From contig VWPU01017469.1 of NCBI GenBank assembly GCA_013398955.1, positions 99,977 through 163,976 of the forward strand: a stretch of 64,000 nucleotides of DNA, written 5' to 3'. The notes beneath the pieces were generated by a model, which ran no database searches, was not told the origin of the DNA, and saw only the letters and a program-made list of their open reading frames with translations. Both the position numbers and the translations under genes were made by a program. Below are positions 51,799 to 64,000 of the stretch, piece by piece (position 1 is the first letter of the stretch; each line of letters opens with the position of its first letter). The stretch comes from Callaeas wilsoni. Lineage: Eukaryota > Chordata > Aves > Passeriformes > Callaeidae.

Positions 51799-54700
51799 CT
51801 CAGAAACAAAAATAAAAACCATCGCCCAATAACAGTATTGTTCCACAATCAGTCATTGCCAGCTTGAATGTAGCCTGAAGAAAAATTGGGATTTTTAGAT
51901 CTACCTGACTTACAGAAGAGAGCAGAACAGTACTTGAAGCATCCAAAGTTTTCAGCTGAGTGATTTATTAATCACTGGGTTTGGCTTATGTGGTGTAAAA
52001 TTCATCACGCTGTCAGAAAACCTACGATACCTTGTAAAACTGAAAATTTATATTGCAGCTTCAAGAGTTATAAAAATGTGTGGAAAGATGAGAAAGTTTT
52101 GAACATAAAAGCAGCTGAGAAACTTTGCAGATTAGGTTTAGACATGTCAACTTCTTTATATGCTAAATGCCTTTAGTTAACCTGCACTGCCATCAGTTCT
52201 CAGTGTCTTGATACCTGTCATGTTTCAAATCCAGGAAGGCAGCAAATGTGCAAACTTATTTCAGATTGCTGGGAGGTGTCTGAGAGTCATTCATGCTATA
52301 TACCCTCTTCTATCAAGACCAATGTAAAAAAATCTCTCGGGGCAACATTATCATTTCCTTAACTCAACAGGAGCATTACCAACTGCCTCAAGGAGACCAG
52401 AATTGCAACACAGACTTTATCAAAAGAATTACGAAAAGTTAATTTCCATTTCTGCCTCATTATAGCAGTTTATCACCTAAGGCCTTCAAATAAAGCAATA
52501 TGAGCCCTGTACAAGTAACACCCGCTAGACCTGGGATGTTCAAAGATTTCCCTCTGCTCTGGTGAGGACGAAAGGCAGAGAAATAAAACTATATCTGAAA
52601 AAGTCAGACTAAGTTATAACTTCAGATCTGTTTAAGAACAGTTAAAATATATCACAACAAATCCAACAAACCAAGACCATTTCAAAAAAATAAATAAGGA
52701 CACAGCAAGGTAAAAAGCAGGATATGGTAGTTTCCAAAGTGAATACCTCTTTAATTTTTGAATGGGAACAAAACTGCTGAACTTGGAGGAAAAAAAATAA
52801 TTTAAGGGCAAGAAAAGAGACACTGTGACAGAAGAAAGAGAGATATAATTGAAAAGACTTAACTTGTTCAAGACATGGTTGAGTGTTAAATTAACAGAAT
52901 GTACAGAAAGCAACTTGCTGAAGGAAATTACATTTGTAAAAGGAAGCCCTATATTGAGACAGTTTTAATAAACTGTTCAAACTCCCCAAATTATGCCAGA
53001 GTACTTAATATTTCTCTTTTTAATATGCAGACCCAAGCTACTGAGAATTTTTATTGTAACAAAAAATTAATTTAATTAACAAAATAAATAAATCATGCCA
53101 GACCAATCAGATGTGCCCCTTTACTAAAAATACTCAGTTCTCTTACCAAGAAAAATGTGTACCTCTAAACTGTCTGGATTTTGGTAAAGTACTGACAGCG
53201 CTGTAGAAAGCTAGTTAAAACAGGAGATGGAGAAACCTGCAGCCAGCCTGGGAGCGCTGGACAGCGTGGAGAGCACATGGAGCTGCCAGCTGAGCCTTAC
53301 AGAGCATTTTCATTACCAAAACCAGGAGGTGCAGAAGGCACCTGGCATGAGCTGCCAGCGACACCACATCAAAGTTTATGGGGCAAAAGGCAAGGAACCA
53401 GCAAGGAAAACTATTTCCACTGGAAGGTGAGAAGGATTGATTACACTATATAAGGCACTTAGTGAAGCCTTACCTTGGCATATGATGTAGAGCGTACAAA
53501 CTCAATTATGAAATGGCCAGAAAACTGAAAGAATAAAGTACTACCAGCAGAATCAAGGACATCCAGCTGTTTTAGGAGAACACATGAGGACAACCCAATT
53601 GACTCAACCTTACAAGGGAAGGACAGGCAGCAAAAACCCCACATGAGTGCCCTGGGAACCAGTCTTCACGGTGGTGCTGCTGCTTCTGCAGGTAAAGGAG
53701 AGCTGTCACAAGCACAAACATATGCAAGCCAGTCACAAATACATCTAAGCCAGAGTGAGAGCAAAGTTTCTATCCATGAGAATTATCAAGTTCTGGAAAA
53801 AAAAAATCTTTCAGCGTAGCAGTTTATGGGAAGATAATGTAAAATATGACTGAGTGTTGGAATGGGGGACCCAGAGAAGCCCGTACACCTCTCCAGTGCC
53901 ACAGAGCATAGCCCCTACATTCTCCTCACAGGAGGACATCAAAGGTGGAAACTCCACCTTCTGTGGAGCCGCTGACAAAACACTCTCAGCTGGAACACAG
54001 GCCAAACCTTCCTGGCCAGGTGTGAGGAAATCCTGCAGCTCGAACACCTTCAGAAATCCTGGAGCTAATCAGAGCTCCTTGGGACTTGCGTTCCCCACAA
54101 GACTATGTGGCTTCTGGGATGACTGCTAACACAGCTGTTGTCAGCACTTTTAAACCATAAACTCTTGACAAGAATTTCTGGGAATATGTAGGACAATATT
54201 AACTGCTAAAGTGATTCGATTGTGCTTGTATCAATCCTCCTTTGTCCTGACCCAATGAGCTGGACAGTCAGACATAGGGACCAGAAGGCATTTTTATAAC
54301 AACACAGCACAATACAGGAGCCTACTCTGAGCAGGCAGATAAATCCATCAAGTCAAGCACTATAGAGAAGACACTTCTACCTTCTAAGATCAGTAGTCGT
54401 GCATCAGTGCAGCCCTGCACAAGACCTTCTCAGGTCCTTTTTTTCACAGGGAGGGCTCATCAGCTCAGCTGCAGCATCCTGCTGCCGCACAAAGTTGGCT
54501 TCTGTTCAAGAAGTATCCTGAGCCTCACCCAGGGACTCTCTGTCCCCTTGTCCCCAGCACAGGGTGTGGAAGGCCAGCTGCAAGCCTTCTCTGACGAGGT
54601 CTGGTTTAACCTTCTCTCTGAAAACTGAGGAAATGACTAGCCTGGGACTCTAAGCCGAGATTGTGTAAAACATACCGGATGGGTACACCGCTATCAAGTT

Positions 54701-57700
54701 AACTTCAGTATTAAAAATAGCAAAAGAAATTTCACATGGAAGATTAAGTGCATTAGTGGATCATATAACCTTGCTTCAGACCAAGCCACGCAGTAAACAA
54801 TTTTCAGCCATCAGCATAAACATACAGGACATGTCATGAAAACATTTAGTTATGTGAAGTTCAACATCTATGATACTCTCAGATTACAAGCATATTTTCT
54901 TGAGAAATAAATGGCAGGAGTACAAAATAAGATGACGATGATGATAACAACATTTCTTGTGCTTTTTAAATTTGATCTCTGAGTATCTTGCCACTGTGCA
55001 CAAGACCCTGCATTTCAAACTAACAGCCCTGACATTTACTAAGCCAAGTTTATTTGTAGAAATTGAGCTGGAAATTAATTCACATGGTTGCAGTTGGCAC
55101 ACTACACAGAATAGGAATCTTAAAGACGACTGCATTTCATTTTTGCCCTATAGCTTTCATCCTTCTAATTGGTATATTTAAGTGCACTTAATCGCTTAAG
55201 CAATGAGTCTACCACAGTGACAAATCTCCAGTTTAGACTCCACAATAATAAATCTTTGTCTTCTCTCAGCAGCTGGCGAGGTTTGATTTGGACTTTGAAT
55301 TTAGACCCTTTCCTCAGGCTTAACAGTTACAACTTGTTTGTTCTGTCTGCTGAAAGTGCGACATTAACTCTTGTCTTTAAATGCATTATCGTTGCTTAAG
55401 CTTAGTGTTCTTGGTGTTAAAATTAGTTGCCCTTCTGCAGTGTCTGACTAAGACACACACACAAAAAATCCAAATAGCCTGTGCTGGGATTTCACAAAGC
55501 AACTTCAACTCATTAGTATTTACACAGCATCACTGGTCCACATGACACTTCACAGACATGAGGACAAGCTGGAGTTTATAACACAATCTTTCAATAGATG
55601 CCTCCAGTGCCACAAAGAGCTAATTTAAAAACAGGTGGAAGGAGCCTTCAGCCACCCCCTTTAACAGGCAACAGAGGAGTAACATCCCCACAAACACCTC
55701 ACAGTCTGTCCACAGGACCAGGATAAGCATTATCCTAAATTCTATGACAGATGCCCTAAGTATGCTCCTGAAACAGCTCTGGTTAAAAAAGGCAAAACTT
55801 AGGTGCGATCATCAAACCACAAGAGGAAAATCTACCTTCAGGCAGAAACAAATGGGGACTCTATCCCCCATACTGCTACAGGCTCCCTGCAGTACCTCAG
55901 TAAAATATTTAGGCCCCCGTCTTTGAGAATTCATGCATATTAATTACCTGTGCAGTAAAGCCCTGGGCCTATGCTTGCGGAACAAACCAAACCACTGAAG
56001 GTTTGCAGGATCAAGGTCTCATTTCCCTTTGCCTTAGTTCTCCCTGTACAGTTCAACAGAACTCTCAGTTGTATTCAACATTCCAACAGGTATCTGGAGC
56101 AGGGCCTTATTTTGCTACGTATCTTCTTAAATAACTAATCTTGGATAAAAAAAGGTGAATCCTGACTTGTTGTGACAGCCACACAAAAGACTTCATCGAC
56201 TTCTGACAGCAGTGTTCACTCCTTCAATCCGGAAGAAACTGCTTGGCCCTCCAACCTAAATGACCACTTAAGTGGTTTTATTTGCTTTACCACTTGCCAA
56301 CAAGACAAATAACTCTCCCTTAAGCACAGAGCTTGCCAGCTGACTGAACAACGCGCAGGAACCTTGGACTCGGTGGGGACTACTCTCTGCCATGCGTGCA
56401 AAAGACCTGGCACATCTGGGACTATCAGAGCCTCTGTGCACAACACACCTGCACACCATTAGCAAGTGTTTTTAGCTGGGTGTGGGGGTTTTTAAACCTC
56501 AGCATGATAGTGTTTTAACTAGTTAGATCTCTTGTTTATTATGGGCCATTAGATTTCACTCCCAGTTTCCCCACTGAAGAGCCTGGCAATCCGCATTACA
56601 CTGAGGGTCTTAATACTAGGAGAGCCAAAGATGAAGAGGCATAATATCCCTTGCTGTATCAGCTGGGTCCAAAAACACATCTTCAAAAATCTCTTATAAA
56701 AAATACTTAGCATGTGCATTTCTCTGGGTTCAGTTTGCAGCCACCCCTTTACTAAGATCTGTCTTCCCTGTATTAAAGGCTACTTTAGTACCTACTTCTT
56801 TCATCCCACCACAGAGTTTACAGCAACCACCTCTCTATAAAAGCGAGGGCACTGCACGCAGCATGTCCCACAGCCAGGCTGCTTCTTCAGACCACTGATG
56901 ATTTGGGCCCCAATTCTGACAAGTTAACATGAATTTTAACTCCAAATATTTAGGAAGCTCACTATATTTTTGTCAGCTAGATTAATGCTCTTACACCTCC
57001 TTAGCTACTGTCAAGTAGCTTCTCTGTGATTAGATAAATGGCTTGAGCTTCCTTAGGCTAACAATGTGGTTTTGCTAGACTCTCCATAGCTCCTCTCTAG
57101 AATTCATTTTAAAACATAGGCAGGTCATTCCCTCCAAAATCTCTGTTTTATCAAACATCATCTTCCTAACTCCTGCCAGGTGCTGCTCTCAGGCAGGCAT
57201 CATGACTTTCTATTTTTCATTTAATGTACAGCCTTGGCACAGAATTATGTACTTTTCTCTCTCTTTTCAGTCCTTGAGGCGCTGACACCAGTTAGCACTT
57301 CTTTTGTTCTTCACAAATGCAAATTTATGATCTGGATTTTTGCATCTGCTTTGCAAAATAACCACAAAAAATGTATATTAAAAATTCTTTCTTTAATTTA
57401 GAATGGTGGTATTTTTGCAGCCTCTCAGACAATTAGGACCTATGACCCCTGTGAATGATGGGGGGCTTATGTTCTTTTGGGCTAAATTTGTCCAGGCACT
57501 CAGTGGATGCTTTGGGAAAATCCCAGTACACATATGCAGCTTAAGGAGCATTTCCGTAGATTTTCATCAGCACACAGAGGACATTAGACTTCAGTTAGAA
57601 GCTGGCAGTACAGCTCCATCAGTCAGTGTTACAGTAAGCTCACTCAAGATATTATCAAATATTATTTTGAAGGCTCTGGCTTACACATTTCCCCTGAAAT

Positions 57701-60700
57701 ACTGACTGCAAATCTTCTAGAGCTTTTGCAGTAAGAAAGTAAATTTCTTAAAACAGTATTTTCTTAAAACCTTGCATTTCCTACAAACTTCACTCCGTTT
57801 CCAGCACCTGATGCTGACTGAAAAATTAAGCTCAACCAAAAAGTCAGAGTGGTGAAGAAATGTCAAAATTCATAGAAAACAAGTATCATTGTATACTGCA
57901 TCCATTGAGCATTGATCCAGCAAGTTTTGATACGGCTTTTCCCCCAAGAATCCTCAGTTTAACCTACAGAGATTTGTCTACTTTTTGTCAAAAGTAACAT
58001 ACTACTTTCATGCACATCATAATCTCTTCTATAAAATATTAAAGGGAGAGTTTCCAAGTGCACCATGATGAAAATACACATCCTTAAAACAGTTAACACC
58101 TGTTTTATAATAACCTCCTGAATATTAGCATACAGCAGTAAAAACTAATTTTTGCAAAACCCAAAAAGGCAGACCAAAGAAACCTCTAACGTCCAAACCC
58201 TGTCTGGAGGCTCAGCAGCAACTACGAACGCTTTGTGGTGCTGTAAGTGATACAATTGAAGAGAGGGGTTAACAGTTAAGAAAACATTGTTTAATTCCAC
58301 TAAGTAGAAAATAAGATCAGTATTTAGTAAATATTTAATTTACATTCTAAGAAATGTAAAAATTAATGCAAGTGATTTTGGGTCAGTGAGCAAACTATCT
58401 GTAACTGATTCTGTGAATTTCATATGCAGGATTGATGCTGACCTTGACAGAAGTGGTCATGCATTTGAGATTTTACTTTCAACAGTCAAGTTCTTAAAAA
58501 TACCCCAAACAAATCTACACAGCACTTGCAGGGAGTTAAGAATTCTTCCATCTCCTTTGGTGGCATGAGAGCTTTGCTCCAGGTTTTCTGTTGACTCACC
58601 CACCACCACACTCACTTCTGGAGCTCACAGAGCAGATGCTTACAGGGAAACCCACCACAACGATGGCAGATTGCTTTGAAGAAAGACCAAACAGCTACCA
58701 GCAAGTCTGCAGAACTAAAACTAACTGTCCTTCAGTTCTTCTCAAAAGAAAGAATCTGTTCACTGGTTTTCAAACTACTTGAAACTCCCTGGCCTTTGTC
58801 AGGTTAATGTTTTCCAACCCACATGATTAACTGCACTGGCTTAAATTTATGAAGGGGAACAGTAACTCCTGACCAGCTGTCAAGATGCTATCGCAGCAAA
58901 CACACCTCGACACGCACGGTGGCTTCAGGGGCTGAGCAGGCACCGGCAGCCCCAGCCCCAGCCCCTGCAGCCGTGCCCATCCATCCCAGGGAAGACAAAC
59001 CCCCAGGCATCCGGTCCCCAAAAAATCCTTCTGTCCTAAGGGTGGTTTATTACTGCAGCTTGTGCACACGCAGCTCCACATGGCCAAATTATCAGCAGCA
59101 GGAAAAAAGTGAAATGAGTTAAATTTTAATAACAGGTAAATGTTTTCTGCTGCTACTTGAATTTGAGACAATGGGAACGGAAAGTTGCTTTTTTCTCACA
59201 TTGCAGCTTATTGGGGCACATTGCACCAATGCGCAGTATAGATCTGCAGAGTCAGGAAGACCAGAAAGGGAAGATCAGAAAGATGAGATGAGCTTCACTG
59301 ACAGCAGCCACCACCCCGAGACAGCATAGCCCAAATGTGAGAGGCAGGTTCCATCTCTCCATCCCCGACAGTATTTCTGCTAATGAAATCACCCTCAGCT
59401 TTCTTGCATGGTTTAACACAAGATAGTTTCATAAGATAGGACTTTTCCAAGTGCTTTGCTTCCTGAAGTCAGTGCAATGCACACACTGGTGAACACATCT
59501 GAAGTGAGCCAGGCTGACTAAAAAAACCTCTCCGTTTTGTGTCTTCTGAGAGATTCTTGGACCAAGAGAAAGTTGTGTTATCCTAATCTTACAGGACTTT
59601 GAACATGTCCTCTTCACCCCCTGGCCACACATGCACAAACCACAGGGGTCAGTGGGGACCTGGTGATGGCCAGTGCTGCCAGCCCTGCTCCACGCCAGCC
59701 TCTTCCCTCTCCAAATGGCCAGCCCCATGTGCAGTGTTTCAAGTGCTGGGCTTTAAGAAAAGTCTATTACCTGATCACAAATCCCACATTAATTAAATTT
59801 TAGCTATCTATTTCAGTAGGGATGTCATAATCATAATTGTTAAAAATTCATAATGATGAAATATACCATGTTCCTCAGATACCAACTCTGTCCTAGTCAC
59901 CACAAGGTGATGTAGTCTTACTCTTCCAGCTGTGGTTACCCTGGGCCTGCTGACCTCAGGGGCCTGGCAGGACAACTTTGCTTGCTTTCTTTCATTCTGC
60001 AGGCCCCTAACACTCCCCTCTCTAGCAGCTCAGCTGGTAACACCACAGGGCCTTGCTCCAGCACAGCTGAATAATAATACTCCACAGACACCAAGAGAGC
60101 CAGATTCAGTCCAGAGCTTATACCCATATATTTATTTTTCACACTTTTAGGAAATTAGTTTATCTGATTTCTCTACCCTTGGCAAGCCAGAGGTTTCCTC
60201 CTGTCTGCCTTGTCACAAGCCAGCTGCACTTAATGCCCTGGTCATTAAATCCGTCTTTCTGTTGCACTTTGAAAGGATAAATAAAATCATCAGAAACTGT
60301 TTAACTTCAGTGCCTCTTTCCTTCTTAGGATTTGACTAGAAATCCAAATTCTTATGTCAGGAAAAGCAAGCACATTTTTAGAAGAGGTGTGTCTTAGTTC
60401 AGATTAGTGTGGCATTCAGAAGTCGTACAAGTGCCAACACAATATATGGAATGACAATGGAATGTGGACAACACAATGGAAGAAAATACAGCATGTTATA
60501 CAAAATAGGCATATTTAGTTATTTTGGAATAAGATGATAACATCTGCTTCCTCAACTGCTTATTCTGTATTTAATATTCTAGCCTGGCATATTAAGCGTC
60601 CTCTCTTGCTTCTTGGCTAATGGTACAGTACAATAGTTCAAACTCTCCTGTTCATAATTTTATTACTTGATCTGGATATCAAACTTCAAAATAATGAAAA

Positions 60701-61860
60701 AACCCCCAAAACCCCACATGAAACACCACAATCAGATTTAACATTAATATTTTTATATAACAGACTAGAATTCCCTTTGGGTATATCGCAGTAATGTACT
60801 CCACTGAGAACACTGAAATTATGCTCGGACAAACTGAGGACCTTCAAGCCTGAGAGCTCACTGAAACACACGGGATGACCAACATGCACTAATGCTCGGG
60901 GTGTGCACACCTGTACAACACTGAAAGAGGGAAAATAGACCCCATACTTCTTCTTAGTAAGATTTTCCGACACAAATGACCAACCACCTGTCTTTTTGGT
61001 GAAACCGTCTGCAATGACTGACTGCCAGTGGTGTACAGCTTGCTGCCCTGTCCCTGCCAAAAAGCAATTTAAGGCTGCATAAACACTAGTGACTCCTATT
61101 TCACCATCAGATTTGAAGACTTTCAGACACGCAAATCCCAAAGGTTCCTTTATCAGCTGATCCAAGTTCGCTAAAAATTAATGCCTGATTATGACAAAAT
61201 TGAGATTGCCCTCTCCTTCTAGTCACCAATTCTTGTAATTCTTTTCATGGTTAAAAGGCCATTTCTTTTTCTCTCTCCATGACAATACTGCCGTACTGTA
61301 ATCTTATTCTGATGCTTCTCTCCAGCCCTGGAATCGTTTTTCCACTAGCTTCTCCAGTTTTTCCACTTCTCTTTAAAAATACTGACACTAGGCATGGAAA
61401 AAATCATACAGCAGTAGCAAGTACCAGGTCCTTGTGGCAGGTGCCCTCCCATACATGCCACACTACTTCTTCATATCACAGCAGCCCACTGTGGACTCTG
61501 TTTAAGGTGTTTGATCTAAATCTCTAAAACCTTTCTAAATCACTATTTCACAAAGTGCAAATCATACCTGTGGAACTGTGGTTTTTTAAGCGTCTGCCTA
61601 AGCCTGCCTCTGGTGGTCCTGAAAACCAGTGTGTTTGACCTCAAGTCACCAACAGATCCAGCTTGTTCTGGGAAAATGCCCAGTCATTGTTTTTAATCAC
61701 CCTACGATTTCTTTATGTCACACAGAAGTTTTAGTAGCCACATTTATCCATTTATTTTCACATCGCTGAAATAAATGTGATTGGTATCACATCACCAGTT
61801 GCTGTGGTACTTCATGAGCAACCTTCAACTAATGACAGTAGAATCCAACTGTAATCAGCT

Positions 61861-61880
61861 GGGGGGGGGGTCAAGGGGGG
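61861..61880. repeat. G10 and G6 runs
   Basis: Ten G, TCAA, then six G. A likely assembly or length-polymorphism point. Confidence 0.9.
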
Positions 61881-62923
61881 AAGACAATCCACAATCAGTT
61901 AAATCTGTTTTAATTCATTCACAAAAACTTTGAAAAACTAAACAAAACAAAAAATGATCATGTTATTACCAGTACTAATTTTTTAATAAATTCCATTTAG
62001 GGGCAGATGATGCATAGAGACCATACTGTGCCTATCATTCTCCCCAGGTAAATCATTTTCATCATGCACTTTTGGACCTTCTTCAGTCTTTTTAAACTCC
62101 TCAGAGATTTCATACTGTCATTTTACTTGCATTTTGAGACATTTCAGTAAACTCCAAGATGACTCAGCTGGAGTAACATTTCAAATGCGAAGTACATCAA
62201 GAATTAGCTTGTTCAAGCTTAGAAAGAAATCAGAGAGGGGGTTGATTAGGTCTCAGATGGATGCCCGTGATTTTTTCCAATAGTGAAAATTATAATATAA
62301 AGCATTCTGACATTTTTGCTTGACAGGCATGGCCTGCAATGTTTACCTGGGATGTACACATTACATAAATTATTAAGAATCAAGCAACAAGAACTACATC
62401 CTGTTCTAATCAGCGTGCGGCAATGTCAAAACAAACAGGATATTGTTCAAAGACATACTGTGAAAATTTGACCAAAATTGCATTTAAAGTTTATAATTTA
62501 TAAGCAAAATTTATAATTGTGTTTATGCTTAAAGGGAAAGCTGCTGTATGCTGAATCTTCTGTTTTTTAAAAAATTCTTCTTTGATGCTGGAATTGCCAG
62601 AGGCTTATCAAATGAGAACAGGCCAGAGGGATGGGTGAAAAATGCTCAGATAATGTTTGACTTCCCAGCAGCAGGGATGCCACATAGGTTACATCTCATC
62701 TGTCCCTAAACTAATTTGTTTTCTGCAGCATGGGAGTGGGAGGGTGAGGGAGCAAGAAATTAAATTATCAAAGTAGATGGGTAGGAAAAATAAGCAATTT
62801 CAAGATAAAAGACATAACTGCCCAGTCCAGACTGGCTAACAGTATGTAAGTTACTGCTGATTTAGTACAGCAGTGGCACACTACCTTAGCGAGCCTGAAT
62901 ACCCAAAGCAAAGTCCATTGCAA

Positions 62924-63363
62924 TGATGTCTTAGGATTTTAGCTTTTATGTTTTTCATATATTTGTATTTCTGTAATTCTCTAGTGTAGAACGCTAAACT
63001 CCATAGAGAGTGTTAGCTACTGCTTTCCCATTTTGGTTAGACACAAGAATTCCTCTCTAGGCCTGGGAATCAAGGACACCTCACTGTTTCAGGCCCTGAG
63101 AAATGTAAACAAACGTGAGTTGGAAGGGAACAAACGTGGGGTAAATGACTTCATTACCTGAAACTGTAATTGGAAGATTAACCCCCAATATGCAAATGGA
63201 CCAAACTTGTAAAAGTATGAAAACCCATGTCCCATAGTCCATTCTGGGGTGTAGCCCCTGGGTGGGCTTCGTCTGCCCTAAATGTACCTGAATATACATA
63301 TCACTGCTTTTTATTCTCTTAATTTTGCTTGGCCTCTGTTTTAGGTAGCCCATTAAGACATCA
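62924..63363 (+). mobile_element. Solo LTR, family A copy 2 (TGATG...CATCA, 4-bp TSD)
   Basis: This 440-bp copy of the element at 1878-2327 lies in the opposite orientation, with the same TGATG/CATCA ends and its own four-base direct repeat GCAA (62920-62923 and 63364-63367). By eye the copies are roughly 80% alike, so they are separate, fairly old insertions and not a recent duplication. It contains the octamer ATGCAAAT at 63190-63197. It sits only 264 bases past the exon 1a donor, next to the ST7 CpG island and antisense to the gene. No viral coding sequence is present. Confidence 0.88.
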
Positions 63364-63367
63364 GCAA

Positions 63368-63620
63368 CAGTGATAATCTTCCAGCAAACCTGCACTCTTA
63401 TTATTTATTATCATTTAGAAAAAGTAGCTGAGATCTAATTTTTATCGGAAACATAATTAAAGTTTTAATCCTGGTTAATAAAAATGCCTGAGTACAATAT
63501 GAACAGTACAAACAGCTTAAGACAGTACTCGAACATCCGAGGGGGCGGTGCTGGGCGCTCCCGCACGGGCACCCCCGGCTGAGCCGCCCCCGGGGCAGGG
63601 CAAAGGGGCAGACGATCGCA
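63368..63620 (-). other. Start of ST7 intron 1
   Basis: Short stretch between LTR A copy 2 and the exon 1a donor. The right half (from about 63530) is CpG-island sequence; the left half is AT-rich. The island therefore ends about 170 bases from the LTR. Confidence 0.7.
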
Positions 63621-63626
63621 GCCTAC

Positions 63627-63777
63627 CTGTGGTTAAATTGTCATTGATCTTCAGCGGCACCCTTAAGATGTAGACGAGGAACAGCATGATGAAGAACCAA
63701 AGTGTCCAGAGATAAGTCCAGGACCAGACGATGCAAGACTTAAGCTGTTCCAAAAAGCCCGTCCCAGCTTCAGCCAT
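63627..63777 (-). CDS. ST7: ST7 exon 1a, coding part (N-terminus of suppressor of tumorigenicity 7)
   Basis: The reverse strand reads ATG at 63777-63775 and then 50 codons plus one base: MAEAGTGFLEQLKSC...VPLKINDNLTT. I recognise this as the vertebrate ST7 N-terminus; the paralogue ST7L starts differently. Residues about 15-40 (CIVWSW...VYILRV) form a strongly hydrophobic, Trp-rich stretch, most likely the first membrane helix. The start has A at -3 and G at +4, a good Kozak context. The exon ends in CAG|GTAGGC (donor 63626-63621), leaving one G. Joined to a TN of exon 2, this gives the Val of the expected VSMFLN, so the phase agrees with the known protein. ST7 is a multi-pass membrane protein of about 550-585 residues, proposed as a tumour suppressor; its biochemical role is not settled. 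Only the first ~9% of the protein is in this window. Past the donor the frame runs on into intron, so those residues are not real. Confidence 0.96.
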
Positions 63778-63797
63778 GTTTTTGGAGAGAAAAGAGG

Positions 63798-63821
63798 AAA
63801 AAAAAAAGGGGGGGGGGGGGG
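63798..63821 (-). repeat. C14-T10 homopolymer pair in ST7 5' UTR
   Basis: On the plus strand there are ten A (63798-63807) followed directly by fourteen G (63808-63821). In the ST7 sense strand this is C14 then T10, followed by more pyrimidines, ending about 20 bases before the start codon. The run lengths may be polymorphic or mis-assembled. Confidence 0.9.
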
Positions 63822-64000
63822 AACGGAGTGTGGTGGGGAAACCAACCCAAACGCTGCTCTCTGCTGCCACGAGCTCTCAGCGTGTGTTTGTGGGACGGTT
63901 CACCCCCCTCTCTCGGGCCGGGCCGCCTCTCCCCCGCCCGCCGCACGCACCGCCCGCCGGGCGCTGCGGGTGCCCCGGGGCGCCGCCGGCTCTGCCCCCG

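Larger units (their letters stand above)
49611..62919 (-). other. ST7 intron between candidate 1c and LTR A copy 2, no gene seen
   Basis: About 13 kb of mostly unique intron with the AT tract at 51699, short AC repeat near 55456 and G-runs at 61861. A GC-richer patch with CAGCCC repeats lies near 58945-58975. Near 62470-62520 a very AT-rich stretch contains repeated TTTATAATT motifs. No exon or RNA gene recognised. Confidence 0.55.
63530..64000 (-). promoter_or_regulatory. ST7: CpG island with ST7 main promoter, exon 1a and 5' UTR
   Basis: From about 63530 to the right edge the base composition turns sharply GC-rich with frequent CpG. The last 100 bases are almost entirely G and C, with several CCGCCC/GGGCGG boxes (for example near 63543 and 63926-63960) that would suit Sp1-type factors. 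I see no convincing TATA box, as is usual for a housekeeping CpG-island promoter. The island contains exon 1a and continues past position 64000, so the transcription start cannot be placed; it is probably between about 63830 and the window end. No in-frame ATG lies between the first in-frame GTG (63870) and the true start at 63777, so an upstream methionine extension is not supported. Confidence 0.85.

Noticed and set aside
57402..57421. Plus-strand reading EWWYF, resembling the EWWYFRKYG of ST7 exon 2
   Set aside because: It is on the wrong strand for ST7, the following residues (CSLSDN) do not match, the preceding codon is a stop, and it lies between exons 1a and 1b. A chance match.
63777..63870. 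In-frame N-terminal extension of ST7 upstream of the ATG
   Set aside because: The frame is open but its first codon is GTG and no ATG occurs; it also depends on the C14/T10 run lengths. Known ST7 proteins start at MAEA.
1..64000. tRNA, rRNA, CRISPR or prophage features
   Set aside because: No tRNA B-box with cloverleaf, no regularly spaced repeats and no prokaryotic gene organisation. The retroelements, CpG pattern and ST7 exons mark it as bird nuclear DNA.

Overview
The window looks like bird nuclear DNA. It carries four fragments resembling CR1 LINE 3' regions, including tails built on the AGAATCAY/ATAGAATC repeat. It also has four solo LTRs of avian endogenous-retrovirus type, low overall repeat content, and a vertebrate gene with CpG-rich first exons. 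These family matches are by eye and from memory; no database was searched.

The gene is ST7 (suppressor of tumorigenicity 7), transcribed on the minus strand. Its main first exon (1a) lies at the right edge (CDS 63627-63777) inside a CpG island that runs off the window. It encodes the conserved N-terminus MAEAGTGFLEQL...NDNLTT and ends at a CAG|GTAGGC donor. About 40.9 kb downstream sits the short alternative first exon 1b (CDS 22905-22926), encoding MFGTESS and ending at a perfect GTAAGT donor. It has its own CpG-enriched promoter region with a consensus CRE. Both exons leave the splice in phase 1, so each can join exon 2 (starting VSMFLN or LSMFLN). I found no exon 2, so it probably lies to the left of position 1. 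Nearly the whole window is therefore ST7 first-intron sequence.

Layout from right to left in transcription order: 63530-64000 promoter and exon 1a; 62924-63363 solo LTR beside the CpG island; 49304-49610 a CpG-rich cluster with a phase-1 donor, a possible third first exon; 46133-47158 and 41895-42279 two further solo LTRs; 43795-44750 two CR1 pieces; 34240-34490 a CR1 piece inside ORFs open on both strands; 22905-23560 exon 1b and its promoter; 12373-12912 the longest CR1 piece; 1878-2327 a second copy of the first LTR family, inverted relative to the one at 62924. The rest is AT-rich unique intron with microsatellites and a few strong hairpins.

I see no bacterial-type genes, operons, CRISPR arrays, tRNA or rRNA genes. 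The many open frames of 60-230 codons read as chance frames in non-coding DNA; several begin only at GTG or TTG. The main biology is a nested pair of ST7 promoters, possibly three, that swap the protein's N-terminal membrane segment.
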